Below are positions 58,502 to 64,000 of a DNA stretch of 64,000 nucleotides, piece after piece (position 1 is the stretch's first letter; every line of letters begins with the position of its first letter). Location of the stretch: positions 1 through 64,000 of IMG/VR virus record IMGVR_UViG_3300017783_000006. One strand, written 5' to 3'. The translations under genes and the position numbers were made by a program. The notes below the pieces were generated by a model, which did not search any database, was not told the DNA's origin, and saw only the letters and a program-made list of their open reading frames with translations. This DNA is from a virus.

Positions 58502-60627
58502 TATCCGTCAACAATATTGTAAGTTAGTTTTGAATACATGGTTAAAAAGTTTTCAGTATCACCAGATGCTAACTGTGGAACTGTCGGTCCTTCATTTTTA
58601 CCTGGAAGAATAGTAGGAGAACCCCCTCCAGATGCTTGCTGTTGTGGTGCCGCACCAGACAAATCTAATGGAACAACACTTGACGACCCACTACCAGAAC
58701 CTGATGGTATTGGTTGAGATATTGATTCTATTTGTTCTGGTGACCTTTGTAGTCCTCTTGGATCTAATTCAAACCCACCTTTGGCATTGGGGTCTATTTT
58801 TGCAACTGGAAGTTTTCCAATTTTACCACCAGAATCAAACAAATAATTTCCTCCAGGACCTCTTCTCTTACCCCGTCCAGCATAACCTCTAAATGAAATT
58901 AAATCACCAACAAAATCACGAGATTGTGCTGCTACTGCAGTATCATTTTTGAATTGCTTTAACACATTTGATGCCGGTGCTGCTAGCTCTGGTCTTCCGA
59001 TAAAATCAGCAAAGTTTTGTATACCATCAGTACCACTAGATAATTCTTTTATTTTTTTAATTCTTTCTTCTGGTGTTTTTCCAAGTTTTGCTTTTATTGG
59101 ACCATATACACGTTCTGCATCAGGGTCTTTACTTGGGATATCATATATCATTGATGATATTGGACTAAACTGTTCTCTCTCAGTCATCTGTCCAAATAAA
59201 TCACCATAAGGTGTGAGTGGATTATTAACACGATTTAACGCTACTTGCATAACATCTGCTTGATTTTGTAATCCAGTTGCTTCCAATGTTGATGTAACAG
59301 CAGCCAGATTCTCACCTGCTACTGTAGAACCAGTAGTATCCCCGGATGGTCTTGATACTGGTTGTGGTCCACTTGGTTTGGGGTCATCATCATTTTTATC
59401 TTTATTTAAAAATCCAAATATCGTTCCCGCAAATCCATCAACAATACCCTTTAATGAATCTAAAAAATTAAATTTGTTATCTTCTTTTTGTATTTGTGGT
59501 TTATTTTCCAAGGCATTTACTGTGGCTGCACCACCAACTGCAAGAGCACCCATACCAAGGGCTGGTAATGCCATTCTTCGCATAAGACCACCCACTCTTC
59601 CACCTCTTGGTTTTGCTGCATTTGGTCCTTTGCGTGGCATTCTAACATCAAGGTTAATTCCACTACCTCTACCAGGAGATGCTTTCGGTAGATTTGATAA
59701 TTGTCCAACTATTTTAAATAGTGTTTGCCTAACTAACTTAGCAACTTCAAAACTTTCAGTAAATGAAGTAACAAGATTCTTTAAATTTTTTCTTAATCCA
59801 TCAACATTCTTTTTATTTGCAAAGAACTGTAAGAAACCTAAAGCATTATTATATGTGTCTAAGAATTTATCTAAGATATTTGTTGGTTTAGCCGCATCAA
59901 TATCTTTAATTTTCTTTTGATAATCACCTGTTAATTTCTGTACAATATTATTTGTTTCTTGTCTTACATTTTGAAGACTATTCTGTACTTGAGTTACCTG
60001 AGAACCCTGTGATTGTCTAACTTGCTGTATCTGAGTACTTAATCCTGTACCTACATCTTTTATCTTTCTATCAACACTTCTATTTGTGATATTGGTTGAC
60101 TTATCAACCAATTGCTGCACTTCATTCATAACATTGTAAGAACCTAAGTCCCCACCCAAAGGAGTATTTGATTTGGATTCTTTTACCAAATCAATTTGCC
60201 TCTGTAAGTCACCAGTTACATTCTGAACTAGTTTATTATTTTCTTGAGTAATATTTCTAACAGAATTTTGTAAATTAGTTATTGAAGAATCTTTTCTTTC
60301 AACAATATTTCCAATTTGTCTAATTATTAATTTATTATTATCTTTGATTTTATCACTAACATTTCTATTAACAATATTCGTTACATTTTGTAGGGTACTA
60401 TTCAGTTCATTTTGAATATTGCTAGAAATTGTATTAACAATAGAGCTTATATCTGGATTTACTGCCTTAACAGATGCTCTTTGAAAACCAATATCTTGTT
60501 GTCCAGAAGCAGATACTGTAGATTGCCCTACTGATGATCCACCAGAAATAAAATTTTGAAATGATTCAAGACTTGCAGGTGGATTGCCCGTTATTGCTTC
60601 TGGATTTAGTGGTGATCTAACTGGCAT
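58501..60627 (-). CDS. tape-measure-like protein with SleB-type cell-wall hydrolase domain
   Basis: 708 residues. 50-260 is coiled coil with an internal duplication (114-152 repeats as 209-247: LQN-V-N-TQENN--VQ---GD-Q--I). 355-372 is a hydrophobic Gly/Ala helix. 438-600 is SleB/hydrolase_2-like (STLEATG with likely catalytic E449, VMQVALNRVNN, REQFSPI). A disordered tail with the shared segment (609-633) follows. Coiled coil, hydrophobic segment, muralytic domain and its place right after gp26/gp51-like genes suggest the tape measure (gp29 role), but homology to gp29 is not shown. Confidence 0.6.
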   Translation of the reverse strand: MPVRSPLNPEAITGNPPASLESFQNFISGGSSVGQSTVSASGQQDIGFQRASVKAVNPDISSIVNTISSNIQNELNSTLQNVTNIVNRNVSDKIKDNNKLIIRQIGNIVERKDSSITNLQNSVRNITQENNKLVQNVTGDLQRQIDLVKESKSNTPLGGDLGSYNVMNEVQQLVDKSTNITNRSVDRKIKDVGTGLSTQIQQVRQSQGSQVTQVQNSLQNVRQETNNIVQKLTGDYQKKIKDIDAAKPTNILDKFLDTYNNALGFLQFFANKKNVDGLRKNLKNLVTSFTESFEVAKLVRQTLFKIVGQLSNLPKASPGRGSGINLDVRMPRKGPNAAKPRGGRVGGLMRRMALPALGMGALAVGGAATVNALENKPQIQKEDNKFNFLDSLKGIVDGFAGTIFGFLNKDKNDDDPKPSGPQPVSRPSGDTTGSTVAGENLAAVTSTLEATGLQNQADVMQVALNRVNNPLTPYGDLFGQMTEREQFSPISSMIYDIPSKDPDAERVYGPIKAKLGKTPEERIKKIKELSSGTDGIQNFADFIGRPELAAPASNVLKQFKNDTAVAAQSRDFVGDLISFRGYAGRGKRRGPGGNYLFDSGGKIGKLPVAKIDPNAKGGFELDPRGLQRSPEQIESISQPIPSGSGSGSSSVVPLDLSGAAPQQQASGGGSPTILPGKNEGPTVPQLASGDTENFLTMYSKLTYNIVDG

Positions 60628-60799
60628 TTTTTTGCTGCTGTTGTTTTAACTGTTCCTCTTCAATATGCTGCTTCAAAAGTCCAACATAAACATCTCTTTC
60701 CCAAGGAATCATATTTTCTACCTCAGTCAAAGAATATTTATGAAACTGTAGCAAAGCAAAATTTATTCTATAGTATGCCTCAAGATCCATATGAGACAT
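60617..60799 (-). CDS. gp51: gp51-like baseplate hub assembly protein (60 aa)
   Basis: MSHMDLEAYYRINFALLQFH, WERDVYVGLLKQHIEEEQL; short helical protein directly after the gp26-like gene and overlapping the tape-measure-like gene, as tail assembly chaperones do. The call rests on size, position and the YYRINFALLQF...W-RDVYV pattern; moderately sure. Confidence 0.5.
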   Translation of the reverse strand: MSHMDLEAYYRINFALLQFHKYSLTEVENMIPWERDVYVGLLKQHIEEEQLKQQQQKNAS

Positions 60800-60801
60800 A
60801 A

Positions 60802-61533
60802 TCAGCCGAAAAAACTCGTTAATCCCTCCAACGTAACTGTATTTAAAACACCAGTTTTAGGATTCTTCACTGATATTGTGTGAGAAAGTTTTGGCATGGT
60901 CTGGAAAAACTTTTCAATTTCCTTGAATTGTTCTGATGTTAAACCTTCAACAAATTCTACAAGTTCTTGCTTCGTGCAATCAGCAGCAGCCCATGCCTCT
61001 TCTGCATTAAAAACAGTATCAATACACGATGCAATAATATTAAATGACTTTTCGATATTACTTTCATCCTGAACATCATTAAAATCAAAATTATTTTTAA
61101 TAAATTGATCCAATGATGGATACTTCATTCTCATGATTAAATCAGAACCTAAATTAATATCAGGATTGTGGTCTTTATTTTTCTGTACTTTTACTTCATC
61201 AACAAACACAGTTACAGGAACTTGTGTATTGCTATCATCATCATAACATGTAACCAAAAGATCAATTGATTCACCTACAGATTTTCCTCTAACATTTAGG
61301 AAAACATATTCAATATCAAATGTTGGCAATTCATCCACTTTAATGCCTTTTGTTAAAATGCACTCGGATAATACTTGTTTAATTGCACTTGTAATTTGCA
61401 TTGCATCTCTTGATTCTAATGCAATAATTAATACTTTTTCTTCTCTAACTAGAAATGGTCTATATTTAATCTTTTTCCCATTAGAAGGCAATTCCAACTC
61501 ATAAGTTGGGGTAGATATTTTTGGTAAAGGCAT
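60802..61533 (-). CDS. gp26: gp26-like T4 baseplate hub/assembly protein
   Basis: 243 residues of the T4 baseplate (gp26) family: MPLPKISTPTYELELPSNGK, KYRPFLVREEKVLIIALESR, VDELPTFDIEYVFLNVRGKS. The C-terminal ELVEFVEGLTSEQFKEIEKF is typical. In T4 it helps form the hub and tape measure complex; it lies 2 nt before the gp51-like gene. Confidence 0.75.
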   Translation of the reverse strand: MPLPKISTPTYELELPSNGKKIKYRPFLVREEKVLIIALESRDAMQITSAIKQVLSECILTKGIKVDELPTFDIEYVFLNVRGKSVGESIDLLVTCYDDDSNTQVPVTVFVDEVKVQKNKDHNPDINLGSDLIMRMKYPSLDQFIKNNFDFNDVQDESNIEKSFNIIASCIDTVFNAEEAWAAADCTKQELVEFVEGLTSEQFKEIEKFFQTMPKLSHTISVKNPKTGVLNTVTLEGLTSFFG

Positions 61534-61561
61534 AATGTTCAGTGAACCTCAGTAAAATTAT

Positions 61562-62419
61562 TTAGAATAGATTTCCAATCGTGTTAAATATTTCTTCAAA
61601 TGTCAAATTATTTGCGGATGGATTGGTTATTCCAAGTACTTGTCCAGCACCAGTTGGTATAGTTGTTACATTACCACCATGCTTTTCATAAACATATCTA
61701 GAGTATGAGAACTCTACACTAACTTTTGTTATTGTGGAACCTTCATATGATAATGGAATTGCTGATATATTTGTTGGAAAGGCATCAATAAGTCTGTAAG
61801 TTATTGTTGGAACACTTTGCAGATTATCACCACCTTGTGATGGATTTTCTCTGAAATTTCTTTCAAATTTAACTATTGAAATAATCCTCTTATAAGTATC
61901 AGGATATCTCATCCTGAAAAATTGATTTCTATCTTTTTGATTACCAAATCCTATTGCTGACGGTGCTACTGGTCCACCAGCAGATTGTAACGGGTTTATA
62001 TAATTCATCCATTCTTCAAATACTCTCATAATTTTATAGTCGTTATCGACATAAAATGTTAATTGAACAGGAGCAAAAATTCTTCTTGTTGGAATTCTTT
62101 CTATTATACCCTGACGAGAACCCATTTCCTCTGCAACATCAAAAGTTGCTCCTGGAATTATTGCTTCGGCACAGAAAAAATCATAATAAGTATTCATTGC
62201 TGCATCAATAGTTATACCACTTTTTTGCATCCAATCTAACAAATCATTACCTGCACTACCATTTCCCAGATGCAATGCAACTTTAAATTGACTACTGAAA
62301 GATACGTTACCTAGTATGTCCATCCCACTAGCAAGTGCGACACCCCCCTCATCTCTGGGAGTGGTCATCTTCATATATAATGGACCTACGTTTGGTTGTC
62401 CAGCATTTTGATCTGCCAT
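61562..62419 (-). CDS. tail-tube-fold baseplate protein (gp54/gp48-like)
   Basis: 285 residues with the tube-type core PGATFDVAEEMGSRQGIIER, RRIFAPVQLTFYVDNDYKIM and FEEWMNYINP, plus TYRLIDAFPTNISAIPLSY and VEFSYSRYVYE. In T4 these features belong to gp19, gp54 and gp48, which start and cap the tube on the baseplate. Position before gp26/gp51 favours gp48 or gp54. It opens the minus-strand late operon. Confidence 0.72.
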   Translation of the reverse strand: MADQNAGQPNVGPLYMKMTTPRDEGGVALASGMDILGNVSFSSQFKVALHLGNGSAGNDLLDWMQKSGITIDAAMNTYYDFFCAEAIIPGATFDVAEEMGSRQGIIERIPTRRIFAPVQLTFYVDNDYKIMRVFEEWMNYINPLQSAGGPVAPSAIGFGNQKDRNQFFRMRYPDTYKRIISIVKFERNFRENPSQGGDNLQSVPTITYRLIDAFPTNISAIPLSYEGSTITKVSVEFSYSRYVYEKHGGNVTTIPTGAGQVLGITNPSANNLTFEEIFNTIGNLF

Positions 62420-62420
62420 T

Positions 62421-62428
62421 TATAAATA
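62421..62428 (+). promoter_or_regulatory. T4-type late promoter TATAAATA
   Basis: Exact late octamer on the plus strand 28 bp before gp4. The 37-bp gap is also the divergence point; the minus strand reads CTATAAAATA here, a possible late promoter for the tube-fold gene. Confidence 0.7.
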
Positions 62429-62456
62429 TATTTTATAGAAGATTCCTATACTATGT

Positions 62457-62924
62457 ATGCCACATAAAGACGACTCTGGTTATAGACAAGGTAAATTTAA
62501 ACCACAAAAACCAGAAAAATATAAAGGTGACCCAACAAAGATCATTTATAGGTCATCATATGAATTGAAGTTTATGCGATATTGTGATTTGACTGAAAGT
62601 GTAAACGAATGGAGGTCTGAGGAGTTTTTTATACCATACCGTTCACCTTTAGATAACAAATTTCACAGGTATTTTCCAGATTTCTTTGTAAAATACAAAG
62701 ACAAAAATGGAATTATAAGAACTATGGTTGTAGAAATCAAACCACAAAAAGACTTAAAAATGCCTGAACAAAAACCTAAACGTAAAACAAAATCTTGGGC
62801 ATATAGTGTGAAAACCTGGGCAATTAATCAGGCAAAGTGGGAAGCAGCAAAAGAATGGTGTGCTGATAGAAAATATGAATTTAAGATACTTACCGAAAAA
62901 GAACTGGGAATAAAACTAAAATGA
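62457..62924 (+). CDS. gp4: head completion protein gp4
   Basis: 155 residues, the T4 gp4 length, with FKPQKPEKYKGDPTKIIYRS, SYELKFMRYCD, FRYPDFFVKYKD-like HRYFPDFFVKYKDKNG and TMVVEIKPQKD (the D...ExK-type nuclease-like core of gp4 family). gp4 closes filled heads before tail joining. First gene of the plus-strand late unit. Confidence 0.92.
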   Translation: MPHKDDSGYRQGKFKPQKPEKYKGDPTKIIYRSSYELKFMRYCDLTESVNEWRSEEFFIPYRSPLDNKFHRYFPDFFVKYKDKNGIIRTMVVEIKPQKDLKMPEQKPKRKTKSWAYSVKTWAINQAKWEAAKEWCADRKYEFKILTEKELGIKLK

Positions 62925-63121
62925 ATGATGAAGAAAATTATTACGATTATCAAGTAAGCTTGACAATAGAGGATATACGTCTCTTACATCATTGTGTGAT
63001 TAAAAGATTAGAAATGTGGGAAGGATATCCAGCACGACCAGCAGAAGAACAAGAGCACCTATGGGTAATGAGAGATTCTCTTTTCCGAATGATGTTAGAT
63101 TATAATTTTAATAAAGGATAA
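62921..63121 (+). CDS. hypothetical protein (66 aa)
   Basis: MNDEENYYDYQVSLTIEDIR; two helices, with WEGYPARPAEEQEHLW between them. Overlaps gp4 by 4 nt (ATGA) and ends 3 nt before gp53. Unknown. Confidence 0.65.
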   Translation: MNDEENYYDYQVSLTIEDIRLLHHCVIKRLEMWEGYPARPAEEQEHLWVMRDSLFRMMLDYNFNKG

Positions 63122-63124
63122 AAT

Positions 63125-63622
63125 ATGATTGCGGAAACTCTCAATAAATCTGCTGGTAAAAAATTTAGAAGTGGTAATTGGTGGACCAATGCACTTATGA
63201 ATGAACTTTTGAATTATCAAAAGAAAGATATTAGTCAGTCTGACACTGGATTTATTATTCCTGGGGATCTTGTGTTTTTTATGTATTCGGCAAAATATCC
63301 ACAAAAATACCCTTATTGGGATATGCATCCATTATCATTCATAGTAAATGTAAATCCTAGAGAGGGAAGTTTTACAGGTATTAATCTCCATTACTTAAAT
63401 CCACAGTATAGAAAAGGATTTGCTAAATCTCTCATAAATAAAACAGGAATAACTAATGCACCTAAAAAGACTATACATAAATATCTTTTCACTGGTGTAA
63501 TGAGTGATTTAATGAAAGTTCCCAAATCAGAATGGGGTGAAGTATCAATATTACCTACCGAATCTTTTGTAAACAAAGATGGTAGAAAAGTACCTAAGTA
63601 TAGAGTTTGGGACGCACCTTAA
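63125..63622 (+). CDS. gp53: baseplate wedge protein gp53
   Basis: 165 residues with the cyanophage gp53 pattern: GNWWTNALMNELLNYQKKDI, PGDLVFFMYSAKYPQKYPYW, HPLSFIVNVNPREGSFTGIN and HYLNPQYRK. gp53 joins wedges into the six-fold baseplate. It follows gp4 and abuts the next gene. Confidence 0.88.
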   Translation: MIAETLNKSAGKKFRSGNWWTNALMNELLNYQKKDISQSDTGFIIPGDLVFFMYSAKYPQKYPYWDMHPLSFIVNVNPREGSFTGINLHYLNPQYRKGFAKSLINKTGITNAPKKTIHKYLFTGVMSDLMKVPKSEWGEVSILPTESFVNKDGRKVPKYRVWDAP

Positions 63623-64000
63623 ATGGCATATCAAGTTGTAGAAGATAATTTACATACATGTCCAACTTGTGGACCTTTTGGTATTAATTTGGGATTAAGA
63701 TACGATCCAGTAACAGGAGAATATCAACTAAAAGAACAAGGATTATTAGGATACGATACTCCATTAACTGCTATATTTTATCAGGATGGCAGTTGGGCTA
63801 TGGACGCTATTCAAGACCCACAATTATTTGTAGATGGAGACCCAAATCAACCAACACCACTAACACAATCTTTAAGCATATTACTAAGACAAAAAACCCA
63901 ACAAGCACATGTAGCAATAGGTGGTAATGCTGGTGGTAATAATCTGCATCCAACTGCACAAGTATCTCAACATACTGCTGTACCAGGAGTTTTAAATCAA
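63623..64000 (+). CDS. partial structural protein, continues past the window
   Basis: The ATG follows the gp53 stop directly and the frame stays open to the end (126 residues). MAYQVVEDNLHTCPTCGPFG contains a CxxC pair; the rest is rich in Gln, Gly and Thr. In this gene order a baseplate or virion protein is expected; no family recognised. Confidence 0.6.
   Translation, partial: MAYQVVEDNLHTCPTCGPFGINLGLRYDPVTGEYQLKEQGLLGYDTPLTAIFYQDGSWAMDAIQDPQLFVDGDPNQPTPLTQSLSILLRQKTQQAHVAIGGNAGGNNLHPTAQVSQHTAVPGVLNQ

Noticed and set aside
59378-59920. Plus-strand 180-residue ORF opposite the tape-measure-like gene
   Set aside because: Antisense to clear coding sequence with duplicated coiled coil and SleB motifs; no ribosome site or family motif.

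Overview
The window is part of the genome of a large lytic T4-like myovirus (Myoviridae-type, Kyanoviridae-like) that infects marine unicellular cyanobacteria (Synechococcus or Prochlorococcus). Evidence: an AT-rich, tightly packed genome with ATGA-type overlaps; T4-type baseplate and head-completion genes (gp5, gp27, gp26/gp51, a tail-tube-fold cap protein, gp4, gp53); very long cyanophage-type tail fibres; the cyanophage auxiliary genes talC and cobS; and a tmRNA of the two-piece, circularly permuted type used by these hosts. Almost everything is on the minus strand until a divergent late promoter near 62420, after which genes run on the plus strand.

Layout, left to right. 1-6800: HNH nuclease, many small early or middle genes with good sigma70 promoters, a cluster of 2-oxoglutarate/Fe(II) (2OG) oxygenases including a three-domain GT25-2OG-2OG enzyme, and short membrane proteins. 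6840-13150: an RNA-rich island with a permuted tmRNA, nine of the window's eleven tRNAs, a structured RNA of unknown type, four more 2OG genes, and a Dam methylase with a PD-(D/E)xK-like nuclease. 13160-17200: late genes, two of which carry T4-like capsid-targeting N-termini (one with an HNH-type nuclease motif). 17270-25730: small genes around the transaldolase talC and a glutaredoxin. 25790-29130: the cobS/cobT-like AAA+ and VWA pair, bounded by terminators. 29330-54980: tail fibres and baseplate-attached structural genes, with three more 2OG genes interleaved. 54990-62420: baseplate hub, peptidoglycan hydrolases and tape-measure-like genes. 62420-64000: gp4, gp53 and a partial gene on the plus strand.

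How it fits together. Host-type promoters (TTGACA/TATAAT) drive tRNAs, the tmRNA and small genes. A second promoter class, defined here by a GGACAGTT box 30-31 bp from the -10 and/or a TGATTAC-N3-GTAATCA palindrome, sits before four genes including cobS. T4-type late promoters (TATAAATA or GATAAATA) precede the structural and packaged-protein genes.

Most notable: a phage tmRNA with a tag ending -ATA; a fibre tip with 26 HxH metal-binding motifs in a row; a GT25 glycosyltransferase fused to two 2OG oxygenases, in a phage with nine 2OG genes whose gp5 carries long proline-rich linkers; and a hub protein combining a circularly permuted M23 peptidase with an amidase_3 domain. All functional calls are by sequence reading alone; no database search was possible.
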